60,000 nucleotides of DNA. Origin: Owenia fusiformis. Taxonomy: Eukaryota > Annelida > Polychaeta > Sabellida > Oweniidae. The DNA lies in the NCBI GenBank assembly GCA_903813345.2, contig CAIIXF020000009.1:2730001-2790000 (forward strand), read 5' to 3'. A program made the position numbers and the translations under genes. The notes beneath the pieces were generated by a model. That model saw only the letters and a program-made list of their open reading frames with translations. It did not search any database and was not told the DNA's origin. Within the stretch, counting starts at the first letter, position 1, and every line of letters begins with the position of its first letter. This document shows, piece by piece, positions 1 through 10,210 of the stretch.

Positions 1-1912
1 GATTCATCGGGCGGCTACACAGTCGAAATGTTGACACATGCGCAAACCTCTATTTAGTGATATTTTCATTTCAAATATGGCGGCCAATCCGATGTCTGAC
101 GACCCTTACAAAGAATCTAGGCAGTGTGCAATTTTACCTCCTGTGAAATAACAAGTGGAATTTAGTAGTTGTTTTGTGTTTTATTATCATTCTGCATCGT
201 AATTCTATGTGATGTGGTGTTGAAATGTCAGCAGAAATACATATCCATACGATAATCGAGTGAATCAGATAACAGATTTTTCGAAAACCGGTCTTCTGCT
301 AAGAGTGTAAAAACTTGTATTAACATGCTCAAAAGTGCCAATGTGCACATCAATGTCAAGCTAAATCAATGTTGTGTCTAAAACAGGTACCTGATCTACT
401 CAAAACAGCTTGTCATTCACGTATACACGCTTAGCAAACACGGCGAAATGATCTGAATCTTGGAATTTCGTTTGAGAGCTAGTAATGTTTGCTCCGGTCT
501 TCGTCATAAGTGTTCATCAGACTTCACGCATGCTCAGGAGAAAAACCATCAACCAATCAAGTTTATAAATCAATTTTGCGCATGCGCCTTACAACGGTAA
601 AGAAATTTGTATTTATAAACGAACCAATTTGAGATAACCCGATATCAGTCGGAGAAATCTGACGATCTACGAAACTCACTTCAAAAAATCAAATGCGGAC
701 TGACGGCGTATTCTACTATGTTTGGATCTAAGATTTTCAGCATAGATAAAGTCTTTTATGATCTTTCGAATGAGGTAAGTCTCTAGTTCAAAAGACAATC
801 GTATCAACTTGAACAAAAGTTGAGTTTTGACGAAAAATTTTAACATGCGCAGAAGTTCCATTTTCGTTGTACCATATTGACTGTACAGGCCGATTGACCA
901 TTTTGTTCAAAACTCTATAGACCGGGCACCGGCCGATGAGTCGGACCAAATTTGACTCTGGCATAACAAATCGCAGGTGGTGACATTTTGCATGTTAATG
1001 CATTATTTCCATCATGTTATATGATTTTGACAAATAAAAAGAGTTTGTATTACGCAATGCCTGTTAGAATAAACATTCGGCCTAAAGTAGCAGGCTGGAA
1101 CCTAGGCTACTATTCCGGAATGCAGATACATTTTTAAAGAAAATAGTATTCGTGAAATGTCATATCTTCGGTTTTCATATTGACAAAGGATGAGTCTGGG
1201 AATGAGTCTGGGTATCGACTTGGAAAATATTGAAAATTGTAATGTCTGAAAAACCAACTCAATCACACATATTATTTAACTTCAATATCTTATCCTTCTT
1301 ATGAGATTACAAAAATATCAATTTGTATCACGATCGATGAAGAATATTGGGATCAAAGACAGTGCTTATCACTTTGTCAGAATTGAAAAAAAATCAATGG
1401 CAAATATTAAATGAATAATTTATACAAAAAGTGTGAAACATATCCTCCAAAACATTGCTTGCTTTCTTTGTATAGACATTGAATGGTATTTCTGGATAAG
1501 TGAATTGGTGTTTATCTGGGTAATCAAGGGATTATAGTCACTCAAAGGAACTGATCATCCAGTTTTGACACTTCAATTGTGTTGGTGAAGATACACATAT
1601 TTCATTCAAATTCATGCTGAGCACAACATTTTGGTTTCAATTTTATAATCTCTATACATGACCCTGGTGATGAAGAGTCAGAATCAGTCAAAAAACCTAA
1701 ACCGGAAAACTGTGCTCAATGTGAAAACTCAAAGTGAAGCAACTTTTTCTGATATTTCTTACATCAAATGGCAGCCATTTGAAAAAGATTTTAATCCTTA
1801 AATATATTTCAAAAATATGATTTTCTATTTAATTCTTCATGGATCTTAAGTTATTTCTTCTTTGTATGTCATACATGTTGCCATTGGTGTTTTTCTATGA
1901 TAATGACCCTTT
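1..1912. other. Noncoding stretch, no gene seen
   Basis: No open frame here has splice context or a recognisable protein. It is AT-rich sequence downstream of the minus-strand VHL-beta gene. The only structure I recognise is a fragment at about 885-966 containing GGCACCGGCCGATGAGTCGG. It is related to fragments at 8521-8583 and to the foldback element at 12190-12319. Confidence 0.6.
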
Positions 1913-1918
1913 TTTATT
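1913..1918 (-). promoter_or_regulatory. Poly(A) signal of the VHL-beta repeat gene
   Basis: The plus strand reads TTTATT, which is AATAAA on the minus strand. It lies about 85 bases downstream of the proposed stop codon at 2004-2006. This position supports the last exon ending here rather than continuing left. Confidence 0.5.
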
Positions 1919-2003
1919 TGTTAAAATAATAATTATGACTCTCAGCAGGGGGTACATTATGCATCAAAACTCATGAAAAAGTAAATATACTTATCAAATA
2001 TAA

Positions 2004-5000
2004 CTAGGACAGAAATAAAAACCATATTTCACATACATTTGACTGAGGGACCAAAGGGGCGTATATCCAGACACATCCTTTCAACTCCAAAACTCTGAAA
2101 ATTTTCCATTTTTTATATTTGATATATACCTGGTATTTGCCCGCTTTTCCTTGATAATCTACCCATTGAAATATCACAAGTTCATTCAGCATATTCACCA
2201 CTTTGATCGACTTAGGGTAGTCAACATAGATGGACCTATATAAACTGCCATCAAGTGGGCTACACGTGTCAGGCATACGAGGAGCTCCTGAAAATCAGTA
2301 TTACATTTTTAGTGGATTATACGAATTCTCAATAGGAACTTATTGAACGGCCTCGTCCATGTAGCTAGGGCAATGGCAGCATCAGCAACAGTTGATGTTG
2401 GCAATGTTTGGACAAAATCAACCGTTAAGTTTTAAGTAGTTGACAAACAAAAGTGTATTGGAATGGGGTTGGTGAACATACCTACTAAATACTAGTTAAT
2501 GAATCATTCTCATATAGATTTGTTGTCGACATCTGAAGAACCGGATTTCATATTTTTAAAGATGTTACATTTTGTAATTACCTTCTGGTACAAGGTCCAC
2601 TTTCTGGGAAAATGGAGTATTTGCAACGACGTATACACATTTGTCATTGAGCTTGATTCTCATATTAGTATTCTCAACCATCGCTATGATGGGATCGCCT
2701 TTATTTACCGTGACATCCCTTGTGTAACCAGATTCGATGGACTTTCTGGAATAATGCATTTATGTATGTGTTTTAATGTGTAGACATCTTGATTAACATC
2801 GTCCAAAAATCAGTGACATGTCAAGCATCTGGACTATTTTAAGAAAAGTTTGAGCTATTCTGGAAATGTGTATCTGTCTATCTCGACATTTTCAAAAGTT
2901 TCATGTTTACCTCGTCAGCTTCATATAATAACCATATTGACAAGATAGAAACCATCGTTTGTTTATATACGATTGATTACTGCACGATTTGGTAAAATGT
3001 TGGATGAATCTTGAACTTGGATAAACACTGCCTATACAATCCAATCAACCAATGATACTTTTGGACTAGCCTCTACTACTCACATTAGTATCGTTGTTCC
3101 ATCTGACGAAACAGCGTACAGCTTGACTGTTTTACGAGCATGATTTGTCACGTCTAAACTTCTTTCGCTATCTGTCTCTGTCGGTCTCTCAGTTATTTCG
3201 CTGACTGATGGACAGATAGCTTCATTTGTGTTGTAAGCTGTCGGGACATTCATTTGAAATATCAAGAAAATATATTGGCGGATATTTTATTGTTTGTTGA
3301 CAGGCTGTATGTATATATGTACGTGTTATCTGTTCCCAATTGGCTGAGTTGCTATTAATTTTGACCTTTGACATTACTAAATAACTCAAAACAGCGAATG
3401 ACGGAACACAGTATTATACGTCCAGAACTACAAAATGGTATACCACTTCATTAAATGCAAGCGACTCACCAGTTACTACGGTGTTGACAGTGCCCGCATT
3501 TACATCAACTGTTATGCTGCACTTATTGTCAATAAACAATTTAGTGTCATCGTGGTCTGCGCGTACGATAAAAGTGCTGTTCCGTTTCGTGGTCACATAG
3601 CTGGTATCCCCTTCTCGAACGAACTGTTTGAAACTAGTGACATCTCCATTGGTATCGATGTACTGGATGACGACATCCATCAATGCCTGATTTTCGAAGT
3701 AAAGTCTTACGTTGTTTCCACCGGAGGGAGTATCCCCTGTTTTTATAGTGCCATCTAGTTCTTGGCACAAACTAGCCTTCTCCCCTAGAAAACATAGGAT
3801 CAAAACGTGAATTGTGCCGCATCATTAACGAAACGAAACAGAGCGAAAACCAGGTGTATCCTCCTTGGACAAAAAAGAGAGGGTTTGATTGCAAGAGCAT
3901 ATGTAAGAAACAAACCTTTAATAACCAATGACTGCTCGCCAGCACTGGCAGGGGTGACATAATAGCATGCTCCGTTGATCGCCTCTCTCTGTCCAGACAG
4001 CGTCGCGGCAATGAAAGGATGAGTTGCAAAAGTGTTGATAATTCGTTCCTCTCCTGCATTTATTTGGAAAAACCATGCGACGTCACCTAAAATTAAAATT
4101 TAATCATTCACACATGTTACAACACAATCGTTTCCCTTATGAATGATGGATCACAACGGAGCTACTATCATTATACTTTATGATACGTGATTCTATGAAG
4201 TTTTTGTTCTTTACCCGTACCTTCAAAGTTTATCCAGAGCATCCTAATTGCTTCTGTCTTCTCATTCTTGACATTCAATGTCACTTGCATCTGTGACTGT
4301 TTAGCTGCTATATCTTTGGACATACGAGGGCACTCACGTTTCACTGGATCTGTAATGAGGTTTGTAGATACCTTATAGTACACGAGAGAGATGTGGCCAA
4401 TCGTATTTTAGATCATGGAATGCTCACGATATTTATTATTATTTATTAATTCTATAAAAAGCATGTACAAAAATGCAGCATGACAAATACCGAGACACCA
4501 AAGGGCATATATTGGTATTAATCAAGAGCTTAAAAAAGTATACAATAAAAAGGTAACTAGCCCTAGTGGCCGACACTATGTACATGCAATTTACAGGGAT
4601 ACAATAAAATACAATTAAATGTGATGATGTGCCTAATGAGATTGATTTAAACTGGTATCATTAATATCTTGAAAGAAGGTTTGATTTATAAGATTTCTTG
4701 AAATGGGATAAGTTATTTGCTTGTTTAATTGTGTCATCAAGTGTGGACCAAAGGGAAGGTCCATGGTGTCTTATAGAGAATTTGTCAGAAGTATCAATAT
4801 GAAAGTTTTCCCTTTGGCGTGTATTATGGCTATGTAGATATTTGTTCTTTTCTAAAGGTTTACTTTGAAGTGATGTTATAACTTTGTTATTGTTTGAATA
4901 TTGGTACATAAAAATACCTGTATTGAGTTTGTTGATATCAAAAATGTTTAGAATCTTTAATTCTTTAAAAAGAGGGTCAGTGTGTTCTAGGTAGTGTTTA

Positions 5001-8000
5001 TCTAGTATTAGTCACTTTTTATATTTCATACCTTTCATATATATTCCTACGAACTTTTCACATACTTTTCAACATGCAATATCTTATCAATCCATCAAAA
5101 TATAACGGATAACAGAAATAATTTTCCAGGGTTGAGTTGCTGTATTAGCCACAAGTCGTAGTAGCCACAATGTAATGGGTCAATAAAAAGGCTATATAAA
5201 ACAATGCAGTGCATCTAATCGTTTTTTGTGATTTAGCAATCATATACTTACTTGTTATGCTGACATATTGCGTATAGTAGCCATCTATGACTTTGAAAGA
5301 ACAACTACTGCCGATTGCCAGTCTGCTAAAGTCGGATGTTCTAACGGCAATCCATACATGACTAACGTAGGTGTAAATGAATATGGTAACACCTAAAATC
5401 AAAATTAATGAATAACACCCCTAGGGGATCACAAATAGCTTTAATTAGTCACCGTTAAAACCAATCGAAAGGGTATCGAACGATGAAACAATTTTTTTCA
5501 AGAATACTCGTACATATGATTATAAAAAGCACATCACAACTCACGACTCGCAACACAAGAATCATTCAATAACGACAACACATTTGTACCTGGCTTAATA
5601 TCGGCATAGTATCCGACTTTACCATCCATTCCAATCCATTGAATTTGAGCGGTCTCCGTAGCATCATTTGAGAAATATACTTTTTTAGGTGTTTTAGAGG
5701 TATTAGATTTCAGGAGTCCTGCTTCTATTGGTGGGCATGTCATTTGTTCAACAGTCTCAGGAGCTCCTGGAATTGTAGGAAAAATGAAATAATATCGGTT
5801 AACTCGTCGATGACGGTAGGATTTTAATGAATTAACATTTAGGAATTGTGTGACCAATGTCTAATGAAGCAAAACAGCTACAATGGTCATAGTTAAACCA
5901 CCACAAGAATCTAGCTTTTTGAGATATTTATTTAAACACTGCATATTAGTTTAATTAAACAGGGTTCATGGTCGCCATCTTAACAATCATTGGCTATCAT
6001 TTCAGATTAAACTACTATTCATCTTTACTTTTTATTTCGAAACACGTCGAGAACGGGCGCCTTAGTGTTACCCAGGATGAAGAAATGACAAGGAAGGACT
6101 AAGTAAACGCAACACATACATACCTGGGTTATTTTCGGAATCTATAAATATAAGAAAAGCACAATTATGTATTTCATATGATAGTATTACAATATGCACC
6201 GTGTACGCGTATATTAATCTTAAATAAGCATACGCAATATCAAGGAAATCGTTTGCGTAATCATGTAACAATTAGAACTATATTGGTATTCCTTTAAATA
6301 TATTAATCGCACTGCGGCGATGAATGGGTAAGAGGGTCATATCTGGAGTCATACGAGGGTTGTCCCAGAAGTAATGCACTACAGTATATGCTCTAACTTT
6401 CTTTAATATTCTTCAATTCAGCTGAAATTTTGTGTATATAACAATTGAAGCTTTATCTATTATATCCTGAAGTTTCAGCATCCAACATTAATATCAAGTC
6501 TTAATATGGATATGGTTGCTATAACAACATGGGGGTAGGGGTGGGCGGGGCAGGTACCAATTTTTTTTTCTAATTATGAAAAGATCTAAAGTGTTATTTT
6601 ATCAATATTTCTTTCCTTTAAATGGTCAAAATGTTTGGGAAATTGTTAAATTTATTCAGCATGATGTTACCAAAGTACGAATAATGACATTTAGCACTGT
6701 GATGTCATAATACCACATTTCAATAGTCACACATTCAAATACAGTCACAGTCAAGAAATTGCAAAAATGGCTGCAATTCTCACCTGATAACAGAAGGCCT
6801 TGCGTTTGGTGGCCTAATTTCATACTTCACTTAGACTCACAACCATTCAAAACAATGCTATCATGAAGAAAGTATATAAGGAGTATATACCAGATAGAAC
6901 TACAATTATGGGGTGGCAGAAGAGATTCAAAAGAGACGATTTGACCCTGTATGATAACTCCAAACATGGGAGGCAAAAACTCCACAAGTCACAGTGAAAG
7001 AAATTGCCGAGAGTGTTTGACCTGACAGGCATCAAAAGAACATAACATGCAAAGGGCAATATTTTGAGAAAATGTGAAATGGGACACTGTGCAATATACA
7101 TCCATTAAATCTAGGATGTGCTCATAGTAATTTAGTATCTTAAAATGTATTTTTGAGCATACTTCTTATAGCTAAACCAAATGGTATTTGTTGATTAATC
7201 ATTTCATATTTTCAATTTTTTATTCCTTTTGACATTACTGTATAACCTGCCCCACCCTACCCAAACTCACCAACTTGATTTTATTATAACATCAATATAG
7301 TTTTATCAGTCAACATGAAATTTTTTAGAATAATCAAAATGTCTCTAAGGAACATTTACTGAAAATTTCATGGAAAAATATCAATTATTGATAAAGTTAG
7401 AGCATATAGTGCATTACTTCTGGGACAACCCTCGTATAGACATGTATACCAAAATTCAATTTGACACGTAGAATGTACCAAGTGACTTAACATGAATAAT
7501 TGGCGTTACTTCGAAAACCAAGTCTTTTTAGTGTGGAGAATAATGTCGAAGTAAAATTAAACAAATAAAGACAAACTCTCTTAAATATACCTAAAAAGAC
7601 GCGCACACTAACGTTCGTGTCATAAATACAAAAGAAAACATGAGCGAACAAAAACTCTAAAAATCAACCCAAATGTCCTGTTTAAGAACCACACTTCCAC
7701 TTGTTGAGACTCAATCAATTTCAGTTTTTCTGAGATGATGACAACGTCAGCAAGGGTGTATTTATTGACTTAACATGGGGATATATATGTAAACCATGGA
7801 TTTGACGTGGGGATATCATATCATTATGAGGATATATGCAACATCCTCATTATCTCAGAAGAACTCAAGTTGATGACTTCAGCGAGTCTCAACAAGCAGA
7901 TTCATGTTGGATAGTATTCGTAAAATTCATTTTCAATATAAAGAATAGGGGTTCTTAAACATTAAAGCTTGGTACTAATGAAACATATACAAACTTGCAA

Positions 8001-9606
8001 ATCTCACCCGAGATGCTTAAATAGACGGATGCGTTATTGTTGTATTCCGTTGTAAATACACACGAGCCATTTATTTCAAGCCTAGCAACTGTATAAGCTT
8101 TTGCAACCCATGAGTGTGTTGCGTAGGTATATACGGGAACTTGTTCCCCTTCAGATATTTGTTGAGTATATGCTTCTTCACCAGCGAAATTAATCCAAAT
8201 AAATCGTATCGGATAGCTGAGGGTATTAGTCACTAGTAATGTCACTTTGGTTGTTGAAGAAATCGCCTTTGCAGCCTCGGGATCGACAGCAGGGCAAGGC
8301 CCAACAGCAGTGGTTCCATTCTGACCTTGAGCGTCTACAATGATATGGATACTTGTTAAGTGATGTGAAAAAAAATGATGTGGACCATTTTATGGTAATA
8401 CTATATCATAGGTTAATATTTATACAAAAATTATTCCCTATATATGTTCTAAATGCAGAATTCTGTTATTGCAAACACAAAATGAAAATGTATTGTGACG
8501 AGGACTTGTTGAACAAACTACTCTATCGGCCGGGCGCCGGCCGATGAATCGGGGCAAAAATGACCCAGGCATTAGAGGGTTAAATTAGTTCAATGAAATT
8601 CTCACGCTTTGAAGAAGAAAAGGAAAGAAGAGAAGTGAGTAATTAGTTGTTAAGCTTGTATTTATTAATGTTGATCACTAATGTTAAAGCAGATATGAAA
8701 TGGTATTTTTAACCTATAGGAATCAATATAATTTTTTGATAGATGTATTTGGACATGTTTTCTCATCAGTAGTGTGAAAATTATTTCACTCTAACGATCG
8801 TTATAGCTGCTTAATAAGCAATATCCGAATTGGTTGTGACGTTATTGGCCCCCACGTGATCTCTCACTGGCCCCCACGTGGCCCGTTTTGGTCCATTAGA
8901 TCATGACGTCATAATGCCAAAATGTTTTGTTATTTGTTTACACAACAATCCTATGGTTGCAGTGACGTTGTAATTACTATGGAACCAATAAACCAAAGCT
9001 ATATTTTGTATATGACGTTACTAATCACGTGGGGGCCAATTTGATTTATCAGTTAGTTTTATTTCGGTTTATATGACCGTTAGCAGTTATCTAACATTTA
9101 TTTTATAATGGCTATCGCAAGAACTCTACGGTGGGCTTACAATGGAGGAAACCGCATTTTTGTAGCTGCAAGTTGAGAAAAGCTATTTCAGTTGTCCTTT
9201 AAGTGCATCCTCAAACGGAGTTGTACATGACTGGTATTATATTTCATGTTAGGCCTATTTTTATAAATTGGGCCAACTAAATAATCAGATGTTTGCCCAA
9301 CTATTCAAATAATCCTCAACAGTCTCAACTTCAAATGTTTTTTTGACATTCGTATCTTGAATACAATCTAAATAGCAATACCACCGCTCTCTATTACAAG
9401 CGTTCTATCCTAATAAATAAATAAATATGTAATAAACAATACGATATGTCGTAACCGCATGCAGTTTTAAAAGTTATGGCTTGTCTTCAGTGAAAAGTAG
9501 CCTATGAAGTAAAACTCTTTAGACTCTGTTACAATGAAAGCGTTTAAAACATACCTGTATCATATAGCAAAACAAGTCCGATTAAAATGACTATAAAGGC
9601 CTTCAT
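2004..9606 (-). CDS. Secreted protein with six tandem VHL-beta-like domains
   Basis: Proposed exons on the minus strand: 9606-9555, 8334-8008, 6141-6124 (18 nt), 5766-5590, 5392-5252, 4349-4221, 4086-3916, 3784-3470, 3237-3084, 2745-2582 and 2287-2004. All have GT/AG borders, the phases agree, and the total is 1932 nt (643 aa plus stop). The start encodes a signal peptide, MKAFIVILIGLVLLYDTDAQ. Six repeats of about 95 residues follow, roughly at 22-126, 140-238, 241-338, 340-443, 446-549 and 552-643. Repeat 1 shows WINFAG, TYATHSW and LEING; repeat 2 shows QWIGMDG, IKPG and TYVSHVW. These match the VHL beta domain (WLNFDG, LPPG, SYRGHLW, LNVDG in human). Repeats 4-5 are divergent and repeat 6 lacks the central loop. 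There is no alpha domain. Each repeat has one Cys in the linker and one after the LxI strand, and N-glycosylation sequons are frequent, fitting secretion. The domain call is fairly sure; the function is unknown. Confidence 0.72.
4440..5015 (-). pseudogene. Non-LTR retrotransposon 3' end, reverse transcriptase C-terminus relic
   Basis: It lies in the intron between the exons at 5392-5252 and 4349-4221 of the VHL-beta gene. The minus strand encodes a stretch with HNTRQRENFHI and FSIRHHGPSLWSTL followed by a Lys-rich end. This resembles the C-terminal tail of LINE reverse transcriptases, which typically read HNTR...F..R..GP.LWN.L. No catalytic RT motif is present and the 5' side is missing, as expected of a 5'-truncated insertion. 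The left end carries a TATTATTATTTATT-like tract, plausibly the element's 3' tail. The family (Jockey, CR1 or Rex type) cannot be told. Confidence 0.65.
6354..7434 (+). mobile_element. Degenerate mariner-like transposon with inverted ends
   Basis: The two ends are inverted copies: the left reads CGAGGGTTGTCCCAGAAGTA and the right reads TACTTCTGGGACAACCCTCG. TA dinucleotides flank both sides (6352-6353 and 7435-7436), the target duplication of Tc1/mariner elements. Around 6900-7080 on the plus strand a broken frame reads WQKRFKRDDLTLYDNSKHGR, similar to the helix-turn-helix region of mariner transposases, and is interrupted by stops and a shift. The element is about 1.08 kb, shorter than an intact mariner, and cannot encode active transposase. 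It sits in an intron of the VHL-beta gene. Confidence 0.8.
7700..7896. mobile_element. Small foldback element (MITE-like)
   Basis: The ends are inverted: CTTGTTGAGACTC on the left and GAGTCTCAACAAG on the right. An inner pair of similar inverted segments (TTTTTCTGAGAT and ATCTCAGAAGAA) lies inside. It is 197 bp, has no coding capacity and lies in an intron of the VHL-beta gene. Its superfamily is unclear. Confidence 0.65.
8844..9040. repeat. 197-bp inverted-repeat element with CACGTG at both ends
   Basis: A perfect 17-base inverted repeat, ATTGGCCCCCACGTGAT, bounds the segment (8844-8860 and 9024-9040). A further GGCCCCCACGTGG lies at about 8870. Three CACGTG palindromes therefore fall within 200 bp in the first intron of the VHL-beta gene. 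It could be a MITE or a regulatory patch; the sequence favours a MITE. Confidence 0.6.
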
Positions 9607-9800
9607 TTCTGAAACAAAACATGAAATAAATAAACTTATTAACAAAAATATGTTTTAAATCGTTTTAAAATGTAAGGTTTTAGATCCTGGTATCATATTT
9701 TTTTGTAATTCAGTAATGTGTATGACTCTTCTGAACTTTAAGGTGTCGATATGCGCATTTGCTTCAAAAACTATAAAGAAATCTGTGTACAGTATTTAAG

Positions 9801-10210
9801 GTCAGGGTGCATGATGGGAAATTTTCTGCATTCCTCAACTGAGTCACATGTTATTTTTCAAACAAGAATCACTCCTTCCCAACATTGTCTATATCTTCCA
9901 GTTTTACACAAAGAGTGCAATTATGTGCCTAGAAAAGACTTGTGAGAAGAATGTTTTGATAAAGTGTATAAAAAACAAGAAAATTCAGTGAAAACGTTTA
10001 GAAAATTTTCAAATTTTTTTCACTGAATTTTTGCGTTTTTTATATATTTTACAAAACAAATCTTCTCACAAGTCTTTTCTAGGCACATGAGTGCACTCTT
10101 TATGCAAACCTGGAAGATATAAACAATGTTGAGAAGGAGTGATTCTTGTTTGAAAAATAACATGTGACTCAATTGAGGAATGCAGAAAATTTCCTATCAT
10201 GCACCCTGAC
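9801..10210. repeat. 410-bp long palindrome
   Basis: The left arm from GTCAGGGTGCATGATGGGAA matches the inverted right arm ending at TTCC(T)ATCATGCACCCTGAC with few differences across nearly 200 bp. The centre is near 10005, in an AT-rich loop. It lies about 200 bp upstream of the start codon of the VHL-beta gene. RNA from either strand would form a long hairpin. It is probably a foldback transposon insertion. Confidence 0.8.

Noticed and set aside
5534-5589. Extension of VHL exon 4 (5766-5590) to a downstream donor at 5545
   Set aside because: It would insert 15 residues between IKPG and the TYVSHVW region. The donor at 5590 gives a gap-free match to the other repeats.
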